Assembly (NCBI GenBank): GCA_023400235.1
Contig: JAEXFI010000046.1
Location: forward strand, 13,431 to 77,430
From: Bacillota bacterium
GTDB taxonomy: Bacteria; Bacillota; Clostridia; Acetivibrionales; DSM-1351
Direction of reading: 5' to 3'
Length of the DNA stretch: 64,000 bases
The position numbers were made by a program, and so were the translations under genes. The notes beneath the pieces were generated by a model. That model saw nothing but the letters and a program-made list of their open reading frames with translations, was not told the origin of the DNA and did no database searches. Positions 35,682-44,574 of the stretch are shown piece by piece. Numbering within the stretch: the first letter of the stretch is position 1; each line of letters starts with the position of its first letter.

Positions 35682-36680
35682 TTATTTTAGTAATTCATTA
35701 GCTTTATCAATCCATACCTGTGAAATTTTGGTAGATACGGAAAAAAAGTCAAATCTAATATCTCTTATTAACCGATTACGTAAAGTAATAAGTTCGTCCA
35801 TATAGGCACTGTATTTTGCTAAAAGAGCATCTACAGTAGCCGGTTTTTTAAGATTTTCTATTGCATCAGGATTATACACAGGATTACCTGATAATAATTC
35901 ATAAGGTAATCCTGTAATAACGGACAATTCATGCCTTTTTTTATCATCATAAAATGAAGAAGGCCATGCACCAGACTTATTTCCATTACATATACGACAC
36001 AGTAAAGTAGCTGTCTCAGTTGTAATAGGCCACAAATAGTATACTGGAAGCGTATGGTCAAGTGGACGTTCATGTGAACTGCTAACATTACTTAAATCTT
36101 CCCCACAATTAAAACACTTATATTCAAAACGTGTATATATGGCCTTGCTGTTTATTTTAGCATTACCAGATAAATCAAGATACAGTCGTCTTTTCTGTGC
36201 AGCTTCTCTATGCTGATCAGACAAACGAGTACCGTTTTTTATGTCATTATAAAGTTTTTTACACAATTTACATTCGCCTTGACGCTTAGAGTTACGTGAA
36301 TTGTGATGGTCAAAATAGTCAACAGATTTCATTGTATTACAAACTATACAGTACTTATATTCTGCAGCTTCGTCTAAATAGTCATCATGCAGAATAAGAA
36401 ATTCTCCATCAGATTTATTAATTTTTGCTCCATCTTCTTCGACTTCCATTATATAATCGTAAAACTTAGTAGAATCACCAGAACGCAAAGTGAAGCCACA
36501 ATCAGGGCATATAATCTCAAAGTCCTCAGATATTGAATCTTCTTCTACAAATATAAAATTTGTACACTGTGGATTAAGGCATTGAAATCCTTTGTATAAA
36601 GTATCACCCTTACCTTTTACATGCTCTGCTCTAATTTGATTTTCTTTAATAACATGGCTATAAGGTTTTCTACGTGTCAT
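35682..36680 (-). CDS. HNH endonuclease-like zinc protein
   Basis: This 332-residue protein has several cysteine pairs: CLNPQC, CPDCG, CIVC and CKLC, and an HNH-type block YKCFNCGEDL, HERPLDHTLP and LLCRICNGNKSG (residues ~190-250) with the His and zinc-binding Cys positions of HNH nucleases. It is convergent with the GIY-YIG gene with a 20-base gap. In this neighbourhood it could be a restriction endonuclease, or an independent defence nuclease. The catalytic role is inferred only from the motif order. Confidence 0.7.
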   Translation of the reverse strand: MTRRKPYSHVIKENQIRAEHVKGKGDTLYKGFQCLNPQCTNFIFVEEDSISEDFEIICPDCGFTLRSGDSTKFYDYIMEVEEDGAKINKSDGEFLILHDDYLDEAAEYKYCIVCNTMKSVDYFDHHNSRNSKRQGECKLCKKLYNDIKNGTRLSDQHREAAQKRRLYLDLSGNAKINSKAIYTRFEYKCFNCGEDLSNVSSSHERPLDHTLPVYYLWPITTETATLLCRICNGNKSGAWPSSFYDDKKRHELSVITGLPYELLSGNPVYNPDAIENLKKPATVDALLAKYSAYMDELITLRNRLIRDIRFDFFSVSTKISQVWIDKANELLK

Positions 36681-37157
36681 AAGATACCTTCTTTTTATAA
36701 TTAATGTGTAATTTTATTATATTTTATATGGAAACTGCTGTCAATAAATCTGAACTTGAGTAAAATAAGTAAATTGTGCGAAGTTGCATACAGTTTTAAT
36801 CAATATCATTAATTATAGAACAATAGAATCTTCAGCATAGAATTATACCTTAAATAATTAAAGTATTCATGTCATACCTGATAATCATTTAAAAATTCAC
36901 TTGCATACATGGTCAAAGCGACAATACAAATTTCATTACGGAAGGAATAAGAATTTATTGCATTGCATCATTGGCAATAAATAAGGTTGAACATTGCCTT
37001 TTTAACCCTACCATATATGCCAGAGGACGTTGGCTTATTAGAGGTAGACAGAGTATAAAACAGGAATTTATTTCCATATTTTAACAACTCTGTACTACTT
37101 CTTAAGGAGCGGGTATCAATTTACGAAACAAAGTACAAAATTGGCAGGTACAGAACT
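36681..37157. other. Intergenic region, HNH gene to rep-like gene
   Basis: This is about 480 AT-rich bases with no credible gene. One small hairpin (GGCAAT/ATTGCC, 36973-36998) followed by five T could terminate rightward transcription. As the sequence just upstream of the Rep-like gene it could contain a replication origin, but no iterons or clear nick site are visible. Confidence 0.4.
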
Positions 37158-37886
37158 ATGAAAGCGGTATATGAGAGGGCAAATGTTTGGGGTAAAGGAG
37201 GTCACCATATTAGACAAAAGGAAATTCCCGGAAAGCACGCATTTAAGAACTTTCTGCAGCGGCAAAGCAATCGTAAGGCAATTGTTACCGAACTGATAGA
37301 AAATAACTTTGAAGTTGGCATAAGTAAGTTTATTACACTGACATTTGGGAATGAAACAATAACTAAAGAGGAAGAAGGCTTTGAATTTAAGGAGATAAGG
37401 TTCCAAGAAATTAATGAATGCCACAATGAATTTAAGAAATTCATACAACGGTTAAGAAATTTATATCCTGAATTGAAATATGTGGCTACCATAGAATTGC
37501 AGGAGAAAAGTGGCAGAAGAGTTTTCCACTACCATATGGTATGCGATCTCCCCTATATAGAGCATAGTAAGCTGCTGAAAGTATGGAGAAACGGCTCTGT
37601 GTGGATTGAGAATACAACAGATATTGAAAAGCTTAGCCAGTATATTACCAAGGGTTTTGATAAAAAAATTTTAGACCATTTGAATTGGAAAAAAGGATAC
37701 TTGTGCTCGAAAGGCCTGAGGCGTGATATAGTTGTACGTTCTTGGGTTGCAGAAGAAAACCCAGTGTTTTTGGAAACAAAAGAATTGTTAAAAGACAAAA
37801 AGGGTGTACTGGTGCGCAAAAGTACTAATAAATATGCCGGTACTTGTGAGTATACTTCATATGAAGTGGAAAGTAAGCTGTTTTAA
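37158..37886 (+). CDS. Rolling-circle replication initiator-like (HUH) protein
   Basis: This 242-residue protein has features of phage/plasmid Rep proteins of the Rep_ORF2/G2P type. A KFITLTFGN strand (motif 1) is followed by the metal-binding HUH-like motif VFHYHMVCDLP (His124, His126) and a candidate catalytic tyrosine Tyr162 with Lys165 in LSQYITKGFDKK. It would nick and join DNA to start rolling-circle replication, so the excised circle may replicate. The ribosome-binding site is weak, so the start is uncertain. No partner replication genes are obvious. Confidence 0.72.
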   Translation: MKAVYERANVWGKGGHHIRQKEIPGKHAFKNFLQRQSNRKAIVTELIENNFEVGISKFITLTFGNETITKEEEGFEFKEIRFQEINECHNEFKKFIQRLRNLYPELKYVATIELQEKSGRRVFHYHMVCDLPYIEHSKLLKVWRNGSVWIENTTDIEKLSQYITKGFDKKILDHLNWKKGYLCSKGLRRDIVVRSWVAEENPVFLETKELLKDKKGVLVRKSTNKYAGTCEYTSYEVESKLF

Positions 37887-38262
37887 GTACCGACAATAGA
37901 TGAAATATTTGAGTCTTCTATATTTATTTATTAAATAAGAGATGTGAATTAGACGACTAAGGGATGATACACGATATCATCCCTTTCCTTAATTATCCAC
38001 TCAATATCATTAACGGCAGTTAGGTTTTTATAACTGCACTTTATAATCATAACTAAAAGAAACGTAGGAGCAGAGAAAAATACGGAATTTGGTGGGTGAG
38101 GCCGAAGGCCGGGCATGTAAAAAATAGCAGTCCAAGCGATTCCTAAACAGCGATAACTCCATATACATTACTATAAAAGCGGTAATCATATATTTGTTTC
38201 TTCAAATATAACAGTAATACGAATTAGTGTTATAAAAATAATACTATACTGGAGGAATTGAT
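37887..38262. other. Intergenic region with terminator and ACGGAATTTGGTGGG motif
   Basis: AAGGGATGATA pairs with TATCATCCCTT (37959-37985, 11 bp perfect), a terminator for the Rep-like gene. ACGGAATTTGGTGGG at 38082-38096 recurs as ACGGAAATTTGGCGGG at 40197-40212, both in gaps. It is next to a GAGGCCGAAGGCC hairpin. These could be Rep or recombinase sites. No gene is seen. Confidence 0.5.
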
Positions 38263-39048
38263 ATGGCTAAGGCTAACGTTTTTGGATACATCCGAGTATC
38301 CACAATGAATCAGGTCAAAGAGGGTTACTCGCTTGAAGAACAAACGGAACAGATTGAAGTTTACTGTGCTGAAAACAAACTCAACCTTATAAAAATATAT
38401 AAGGACGATGGTAAATCTGGAGCAGTTGTTGATGAGGAAGAATTGAGCATTAAAAGAGATGGGTTACAGGATATGCTGGCAGCAATCAGCGAAAACAGTG
38501 TAAAGTATATAATTGTATTAAACACCAATAGACTTTGGAGGTCTGACATGGTAAAGGTTTTGATACACCGGGAATTGAAGAAAAACAATGTTGATATCAG
38601 AGCCATAGACAGACCCACCTATTCTATATACAAGAGTGATCCAAACGACATACTCATAAACGGTATGATGGAACTTCTTGACCAATACGAGAGATTGGAG
38701 ATAGCTCTAAAACTCAAACGAGGAAGGAACAGGAAAGCCAAAAAAGGCGGATACAGTGGCGGTGGGGCTGCTATCGGATATACATCAAGAAAAGGTGATA
38801 AAGTCCTTGAAGTGGATGAAGAAAAGGCATCTACTGTGCAGAGAGTTTTTGAGCTGAGACGAAGTTGCCCGGAGTATTCCCTTCAAACAATTGCTGACAT
38901 ACTCAATGCAGAAGGCCATACGACAAAGAGAGGCTGCTGGTTCAATCCTACACAGATAAAAAGGATACTGGACAGATGTGAGTTCTATTCAGGAACTTAT
39001 GTTTATGCCGGAATCAAAGCAGAGGGAAAGCACAAGTCGATAATTTAA
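38263..39048 (+). CDS. Serine recombinase (short form)
   Basis: This 261-residue protein has a resolvase/invertase catalytic domain (residues ~5-150) with the active serine Ser13 in FGYIRVSTMNQ and the Arg motif NTNRLWRSD. A recombinase DNA-binding domain (~165-250) follows, with AAIGYTSRKG, LQTIADILNAEG and IKRILDRCEFYSG. It lacks the zinc ribbon and coiled coil of large serine integrases. It has a good ribosome-binding site (ctggaggaattgat). It lies mid-element, so it is either a remnant of an earlier nested insertion or an accessory resolvase. Confidence 0.87.
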   Translation: MAKANVFGYIRVSTMNQVKEGYSLEEQTEQIEVYCAENKLNLIKIYKDDGKSGAVVDEEELSIKRDGLQDMLAAISENSVKYIIVLNTNRLWRSDMVKVLIHRELKKNNVDIRAIDRPTYSIYKSDPNDILINGMMELLDQYERLEIALKLKRGRNRKAKKGGYSGGGAAIGYTSRKGDKVLEVDEEKASTVQRVFELRRSCPEYSLQTIADILNAEGHTTKRGCWFNPTQIKRILDRCEFYSGTYVYAGIKAEGKHKSII

Positions 39049-39145
39049 TTAAAGGCATTGACACCCAACATATAATGTCTAATAATGGAAACAACAGATA
39101 GAAAATAAATCGGTTAACAATTTTAATTCGACTTTTGGAGGATTT

Positions 39146-40087
39146 ATGGTGGACTATGAATATGTTAAGGCAATCGCTGCAATTGTAGCAGCTGGTATCG
39201 CTGCTATTACTTCTATTATTACATTACTAATATCTTCAGCAATCAAATCCATTGCAGATAAGAACTTCCACAAATATAAACTTAAATCAGACTTTGAATA
39301 TGATGAAATGAAGAGAATCAAGGAACAGTTGTCATTGAACAAAATGCAACTTTTAAATGCGGCGGAAACACTTAATCACAGGCTCTGGAACTTTACAGAT
39401 AATGTTAATGAACAGTGGCATAAAGTTGATGGAATTTATGATGTGAAAAAGAATACATATTTTGTTTCATTCGTCTACAGATTAGCAGCATTTTATGCAT
39501 GGATCAGAAAAATTGAAAAAGATATGATATTTCTTGATACTACTATTGCATCCGAGGAAGACCTACAGTTTATTAAGTACCTTAAACTGTTGCAAGTAAT
39601 TTTTTGTGACCATTCATTGTTCGCAGGACGTGTGTATGACAAGAATTATGCAAGAGACCATTTCTTCAAAAATCAGTTTGAAACGATGGTCGAATCGTTG
39701 ATTATAAACAAATCGATATGCGAGTTTAAATATTTTGAGGAACACTTATCCGAATATGTAATCGAGCTTGACAATATATGTGCATTTATTGATGGTTTGA
39801 ACCCTGACGAACAAAGATTCAGATGGGATGTACTACAAATTTTCCATCTGACGTTAATGTCATTTTTAAATACATATGGTTATGACTTCCAGTTTACCGA
39901 TAGAACAAAAATAGAGATGCTCCTCAATAGAAACCGAGTTACTACACTTATAAATAACTATTGGTGTACAGTACAGAAAATGAAAATGCATAACCAAAAG
40001 GAATTAAAACAGGTTTTTAAAATTGCAAAGGAATTAAGCACAAAAGGTACAGAAAATCTGAATGCCAATATGAAGATAAATGCGTGA
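39146..40087 (+). CDS. Membrane-anchored protein of unknown function
   Basis: This 313-residue protein has one strong hydrophobic segment near the N-terminus (residues ~7-33, VKAIAAIVAAGIAAITSIIT). A long helical, charged cytoplasmic or extracellular part follows, with many aromatic residues. No domain is recognised. Start is ATG 39146 or GTG 39149. The GGAGG spacing slightly favours the latter. It is a single gene inside the element between the short recombinase and a small conserved ORF. A defence or abortive-infection role would be a guess only. Confidence 0.65.
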   Translation: MVDYEYVKAIAAIVAAGIAAITSIITLLISSAIKSIADKNFHKYKLKSDFEYDEMKRIKEQLSLNKMQLLNAAETLNHRLWNFTDNVNEQWHKVDGIYDVKKNTYFVSFVYRLAAFYAWIRKIEKDMIFLDTTIASEEDLQFIKYLKLLQVIFCDHSLFAGRVYDKNYARDHFFKNQFETMVESLIINKSICEFKYFEEHLSEYVIELDNICAFIDGLNPDEQRFRWDVLQIFHLTLMSFLNTYGYDFQFTDRTKIEMLLNRNRVTTLINNYWCTVQKMKMHNQKELKQVFKIAKELSTKGTENLNANMKINA

Positions 40088-40494
40088 AACATTTATCTTT
40101 ACAACTGTAAAGTAAAATCAGATACAATTATTATACAATTGCTGTCATATATACAAATGGTTAATCTGTCGGTATATTTTATATTTCCTAACAGTAACGG
40201 AAATTTGGCGGGCTTGTTGTAATTGTTACCAGCTATATTTAAGTTGTAAGAAAGCATATCCATCCCTCCGCCTCTACTCTGACATTAAAATTTTTGTACA
40301 GCAATAGAATCACTGATTTTACAAAAACGGAAATTTATGGTATAATATTACCCAAGCCGAAGCAAAGTGTGAGAAAAAGCGAATAACATTAGTCAATGAT
40401 TCAATTTGGAGGAGTACCGGAAGGTGCTCCTCCTTGGCGTTTATAAGCACAATTGCATTAAAGCATTAATACATTAGGAAGGAGGAGCACCATT
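40088..40494. other. Intergenic region with GGAGGAG hairpin
   Basis: This is about 400 bases without a gene. It contains the second ACGGAAATTTGGCGGG motif (40197-40212) and an 11-bp hairpin GGAGGAGTACC-GGAA-GGTGCTCCTCC (40408-40433) that buries a strong Shine-Dalgarno-like sequence. A further GGAGGAGCACC occurs at 40481 just before the next gene, so the leader could form alternative pairings. Confidence 0.4.
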
Positions 40495-40758
40495 ATGTTA
40501 CCACTGGGGAATCTTATAATATCCGATAAAATCCATGAAGCTACCAAGGCTGGATACCTGACTATTGACGAATTGAAGCAGGCTCTTGATAGACACAGTA
40601 ATTTGGACTGGGGAGACGGTTTGTCTGACATGGATAAAGCAGCGAATGACTATGCCTTTAAAATTCATGCTCGCATCCTGTCTTCGTACATAATCAGAGG
40701 TACGATGGTCTGGATTATATCCGAACACAATGGGCCAACAAATGTACTGCTTCCATAA
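40495..40758 (+). CDS. Small conserved plasmid/element-type protein
   Basis: This 87-residue protein matches a widespread small family of unknown function carried on mobile elements. It has an N-terminal LPLGNLIISDKI, a central LDWGDGLSDMDKAANDYAF and a C-terminal RILSSYIIRGTMVWIISEH-NGPTNVLLP pattern (WGD, N-A, S-Y, W-I-I-E, LLP). The start ATG has GGAGG nearby. It is followed by a strong terminator. No function is known. Confidence 0.7.
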   Translation: MLPLGNLIISDKIHEATKAGYLTIDELKQALDRHSNLDWGDGLSDMDKAANDYAFKIHARILSSYIIRGTMVWIISEHNGPTNVLLP

Positions 40759-40818
40759 TTATGCTACGTGTAGAAAGGAGATGAATCACATACGGATGGC
40801 ATGGTCAACGCAGTCATA

Positions 40819-40858
40819 GCTGGATAACAAGGATAAACCTTGTTATCCGGCTTTTTTA
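40819..40858 (+). terminator. Terminator after small element gene
   Basis: A 14-bp stem (GCTGGATAACAAGG / CCTTGTTATCCGGC, one wobble) with loop ATAAA is followed by six T. Confidence 0.9.
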
Positions 40859-41020
40859 TTAATCAGCAGTTCCATCAACAGTCAGAAAAAAAAACCACTG
40901 AATTTATGGTGGTACGGGTGAATTGAGTTGATGTAATGGTCAGCAGAATTTTAAGAGTAATACAGCTATTATAAGAAAAGTATAAATGAATTTATTAATA
41001 AGCATTGGAGGCAAAAACAC

Positions 41021-41506
41021 ATGATTAATCTCAATAGTCTACTACCAGCAGTAAAAGCGATAATTTATAGCCAGTATCAAGAAGAGGCCACAGAGGTTGA
41101 CAGGCTCAACGCACTGTTAAAACTGGACCGTGTTGTAATTGATGTACTATGCGATGCCCTTGGGGAGAAATCAGTAACCGGCTGTAACCAATTTTTTGTC
41201 AGTAACCTGTTCAACTGGTATTCAACCTACGTAAAGTGCTTTGAAGTATTTATATTGTCAAACAAACTCGTAGAAGTAAAACATGAGGAGAGAAAAGCAA
41301 TACTGGATATGCTTCAAGACTTAGAGAATATTGGCGGTGTGGAAGAAATAATAAACTGGCTGATGGGTTTATCTACTTCGAAGCAACAAGTCCAAGGGAC
41401 TGAACTTAAGGAAGCTGTCCCCTCTCCTGCTAAATCAGTCAAAAGCATAAAGTCTGGTAAAAGCAGCAAAACAAATTCAGGCAATAAGCACCCAGCAGTG
41501 AAGTGA
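41021..41506 (+). CDS. Unknown helical protein with Lys/Ser-rich tail
   Basis: This 161-residue protein has no recognised domain. It has an alpha-helical body (residues ~1-120, Leu/Ile/Val-rich with charged residues) and a disordered Ser/Lys-rich tail (SVKSIKSGKSSKTNSGNK) likely to bind nucleic acid or acidic partners. ATG 41021 has GGAGG ten bases upstream. It is followed 53 bases later by the DUF6809-like gene on the same strand. Confidence 0.65.
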   Translation: MINLNSLLPAVKAIIYSQYQEEATEVDRLNALLKLDRVVIDVLCDALGEKSVTGCNQFFVSNLFNWYSTYVKCFEVFILSNKLVEVKHEERKAILDMLQDLENIGGVEEIINWLMGLSTSKQQVQGTELKEAVPSPAKSVKSIKSGKSSKTNSGNKHPAVK

Positions 41507-41559
41507 TAATATTCCCTACTTTATTTGATATCAAAATACACAGAAAGGATTAAAAATCA

Positions 41560-41862
41560 ATGAAAAATATTTTGGAAGAACTATATAACGGAAGAATATA
41601 TCCCGCTGAACTCATAACATCAAAGCAGCTCGGCTACAGCCCATTAAATGAAAGGTTGTCAGTCAGCATGAAGGGTTGGAAACAGAAACTCTCAGAGGAA
41701 GACTATAAACAACTTGGAACACTACTGGATTTAAAGGATGAAATGAGCAGTTTGGAGGTCTTTGAGGCAATCAACCATGGTTTCAAACTTGGTGCATTGA
41801 TAATGTTTGAGGTTATGGGCAACATCGGGGAACTAACACGAAAAGAAGAAGCTGGCACATAA
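41560..41862 (+). CDS. DUF6809-like small protein
   Basis: This 100-residue protein has the pattern LEELYNGRIYPAE at the N-terminus and VFEAINHGFKLGALIMFEVMG at the C-terminus, which I associate with the DUF6809 family of Firmicutes mobile elements. Function unknown. It is probably co-transcribed with the gene before it. A 9-bp hairpin (GAATGAGCA/TGCTCATTC, 41929-41959) lies between it and the convergent XRE gene. Confidence 0.7.
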   Translation: MKNILEELYNGRIYPAELITSKQLGYSPLNERLSVSMKGWKQKLSEEDYKQLGTLLDLKDEMSSLEVFEAINHGFKLGALIMFEVMGNIGELTRKEEAGT

Positions 41863-41943
41863 ACAGTTGCAAGTTTCTCAGGTGATGGAGAAGTTATTCA
41901 AGTCAAGAAGTTTATCAGCCAATACATTGAATGAGCAAGATTA

Positions 41944-42279
41944 TTACTCCTGCTCATTCACCAGCAACTCAATAAACTTGGAAACCAGTTTTATATTTTT
42001 ATTGTTGCATTTAGAGAGGAGTCTGGCAATATCATCCTTGATGTATTCTCGTGAAGAATAAGTAAATACGCTGTCAAAGAGCAGACTGTCAGGAGTCGCA
42101 TCCAAAGCATTGCAAAGCTTCACCAGTGTTTCAAGGCTTGGAATTGAACGGTTACGTTCAATGTTGCTTATATAATTATTTGATAGTCCTGTCAACTCAG
42201 CAAGCTTCTCCTGTGTGAGGTTCTTGGCTTCACGAGTAGATTTGATTCTATTACCCAGTATTTTATAATCAATATTCAT
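41944..42279 (-). CDS. XRE-family transcriptional regulator
   Basis: This 111-residue repressor-like protein has an N-terminal helix-turn-helix (residues ~6-62: LTQEKLAELTGLSNNYISNI, then ERNRSIPSLETLVKLCNALD) and a short C-terminal helical tail for dimerisation. Start MNIDYK at 42279 is chosen over an upstream ATG at 42291; either is possible. It is divergent from the SLH gene. The gap between them contains a dyad TTACACTAT-15-ATAGTGTAA, a likely operator for this protein. Confidence 0.85.
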   Translation of the reverse strand: MNIDYKILGNRIKSTREAKNLTQEKLAELTGLSNNYISNIERNRSIPSLETLVKLCNALDATPDSLLFDSVFTYSSREYIKDDIARLLSKCNNKNIKLVSKFIELLVNEQE

Positions 42280-42306
42280 AATCATCACCAAATTAAATTT
42301 ATCAAG

Positions 42307-42341
42307 ATTACACTATCGACAGAACAATGTTATAGTGTAAT
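42307..42341. promoter_or_regulatory. Dyad operator in XRE/SLH divergent promoter
   Basis: ATTACACTAT (42307-42316) and ATAGTGTAAT (42332-42341) form a perfect inverted repeat around 15 bases. A possible SLH promoter overlaps its right edge: TTGTCC (42348-42353), 17 bases, TATAAT (42371-42376). It lies 28 bases before the XRE start. Confidence 0.7.
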
Positions 42342-42450
42342 TTACACTTGTCCCGAATATTTTGTTTCTATATAATGGAATAAGTACAAAAATGTAATGT
42401 TTATATGCTTAAAATATTTTGAACTCAAAAAAATAGATTGGAGGATTTTA

Positions 42451-43785
42451 ATGAAAACTACAATTAAGACTCTGTATAAACTTTTATCAGCATTATTTAT
42501 ACTGATAATACCCTTATTCCATAGTACTTTGGTGCTAGCATTGTCAAACAACACTTTAACAAACCCAATGGATTCATCACAAGCAGCAATGAAAATGTAT
42601 AATATACGAACACAATTGGGTACTGGAAATACATTTACTGTAAATGGTACAAATATGGTTTTGGCATCAGCAGACCAAAGTGATGTAACTCCAGATGGAG
42701 AACCAGAGGAATTTCCTGTGAAAATAATAGACATTACAGATATAACAAGTAAACCGCCTACAAATGGTGCACCAGCCAAGCTGGACGGATATACTAATTA
42801 CAGAGGAATATTCCCAACAGCACAGTTACAAAACTTCCCTGAGTTAAGAAATACAGTTGACAAAATATTTGGTATAGCAACAGCAACAAACGGAGTTAAA
42901 GTTGGAGTTCTGTATATAAGTGATAATCAAAACACCTGTTACAACGGAGCCGTAAGTAATGACGAAATCTGGACAGAAGGCAAATTAGCCAGTAAAGAAG
43001 TTCAGGATGCATTAAAAATCGCAGCCAAAAGTGCCTACAAAGACATTAAAGGAAATGAATGGTACACAAGTAAATTAGCCCTCATGACATACTATGGAGT
43101 AGTATCAGGCAAAACAGATAAAGCGGGAAATACTATGTTTGATGGTGGAGCAGCAGTCACCAGAGCAGAATACATGACAATGTTTACGAGATGGGCAAGA
43201 CCCAGTAGCTATGTATATGACATTATGTGGGAAGGTGGCAAAGGTGTGATGGAGAAAGCATTTGGAGGCGACCAATGGTATGTTCCTGGAGCTATATCAG
43301 CTCAAGGAGCAGCATTTATCGACTACAGCTCAGGTTTAAACAAAGCATTATTAAATAAACCAATGACAAGAATGGAATGTGTTTATCTAATAATGACGGA
43401 TTTATACCCAGGAGAGACAGGACTAGCATTTGGCAATGGTCGAGACGGAATATCAACCAAAGCAACTTGGAAAGACACATTAAAAAGTAGAAATCTATAT
43501 AAACAATTAAATTTGATGAAAACAGATGAATACGGAGTAGTTTACACAGTAAAAGGAGCAAACTTGAAGGTGTTTAACGAAATGATAGCACATCCAGAAA
43601 AAGGCATAGATACTGGAATGAAAAATGTGTTGGAGCTAGCCAGAAAGAAAGGGTTAGTTGGAGGTACAGCCAATAATACAATAGAATGGAACAAATCTGT
43701 CACAAGAGCAGAAGCAATTCAAATGCTCCACACAGCAAGCGTATTATTAAACCAATCGTCAGGTGGACATGCAGTGAAATATTAG
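42451..43785 (+). CDS. Secreted SLH-domain surface protein
   Basis: This 444-residue protein has a signal peptide (residues 1-~32, LLSALFILIIPLFHSTLVLA), a middle region without recognised domains and SLH-like repeats. The first is around YKDIKGNEWYTSKLALMTYYGVV-SGKT with AAVTRAEYMTMFTRWA, the second around KPMTRMECVYLIM, and the last at ARKKGLVGG with KSVTRAEAIQMLHTAS. SLH domains bind pyruvylated secondary cell-wall polymer. ATG 42451 has TTGGAGG upstream. Such cargo would change the host surface. It is controlled by the XRE operator. Confidence 0.8.
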   Translation: MKTTIKTLYKLLSALFILIIPLFHSTLVLALSNNTLTNPMDSSQAAMKMYNIRTQLGTGNTFTVNGTNMVLASADQSDVTPDGEPEEFPVKIIDITDITSKPPTNGAPAKLDGYTNYRGIFPTAQLQNFPELRNTVDKIFGIATATNGVKVGVLYISDNQNTCYNGAVSNDEIWTEGKLASKEVQDALKIAAKSAYKDIKGNEWYTSKLALMTYYGVVSGKTDKAGNTMFDGGAAVTRAEYMTMFTRWARPSSYVYDIMWEGGKGVMEKAFGGDQWYVPGAISAQGAAFIDYSSGLNKALLNKPMTRMECVYLIMTDLYPGETGLAFGNGRDGISTKATWKDTLKSRNLYKQLNLMKTDEYGVVYTVKGANLKVFNEMIAHPEKGIDTGMKNVLELARKKGLVGGTANNTIEWNKSVTRAEAIQMLHTASVLLNQSSGGHAVKY

Positions 43786-43817
43786 AAAAGTAAAAATATA
43801 GTGTAATTGATTATAAC

Positions 43818-43867
43818 AAAGACACTTACTGGTGAACCGGATTAACCGGGCTCCGGCAAGTGTCTTT
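43818..43867 (+). terminator. Hairpin after SLH gene
   Basis: AAAGACACTT pairs with AAGTGTCTTT around an inner CCGG-rich loop. Only a short T-run follows, so this is a weak terminator or processing site. Confidence 0.5.
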
Positions 43868-44148
43868 GATATATATTGACTATGTCAGCAATTCCCTACC
43901 TTCATTTATACATGAAGATGAGAGTTATATATGAGAAACAATCCAGGAAATTAAGAATAAGCACTATCTTAAGTCAGGAACCCGGCAGTACCGTAAACAG
44001 TTTATGGATTGTCCAAACCACTGTTAGCTACTCACTTGTAAATCGTTGCAGTTTCTACACTGGTTTATGGGAAATTTTAAAAATAAAAAGTATTTTTTCG
44101 TGTCATGCAGTGGGTTAATTTTATGAAAACAGTGAAAGGGGCAGTCAG

Positions 44149-44574
44149 GTGAAATCCAGCAAAAATTTAGTTTTAAATACCAATTTGATGAAAATATCTC
44201 GGATGTATAACAAGGTTCCGACATTTGCAGAAATCGAACATCTATCTAGGAAAGGAGGAATTCCTGTGATTTATTATGGCAAGAAAATAATAGAAGTAGC
44301 TGAGGAGGGAAATTACTTACTGTGGCAGGCCTGCATGGATTTGAGCTATGACGGAAGAACTGTTGTAACTCTTGATAACAAGAGTATGTTTAAAGGCAGG
44401 TCTGATGCAATAATTCTGCCGTCGACACTATCGGCAACAATAGCTGTAGAACCGTTTATAACAAATAACCTTGTACTTTTGACAATAATTCCGGCAATAA
44501 ATAATTTTACATTAGAAATTGTTTATCAGTCTGGAACAGATAACAACATTGATGAGGAGGAATCTGACATATGA
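44149..44574 (+). CDS. Unknown element protein
   Basis: This 141-residue protein has no recognised domain. It has a mixed alpha/beta look, with IPVIYYGKKIIEVAEEGNYLL and a central VVTLDNKSMFKGRSDAIILPS. GTG 44149 has AAAGGGG upstream. The stop overlaps the ATG of the next gene (ATGA), so the pair is translationally coupled and probably works together. About 280 bases upstream are non-coding. A possible short ORF at 43876-44118 is not convincing. Confidence 0.6.
   Translation: MKSSKNLVLNTNLMKISRMYNKVPTFAEIEHLSRKGGIPVIYYGKKIIEVAEEGNYLLWQACMDLSYDGRTVVTLDNKSMFKGRSDAIILPSTLSATIAVEPFITNNLVLLTIIPAINNFTLEIVYQSGTDNNIDEEESDI

Noticed and set aside
43876..44118. 80-codon ORF after the SLH gene
   Set aside because: No ribosome site and no conserved pattern. 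It is probably chance in an AT-rich gap.
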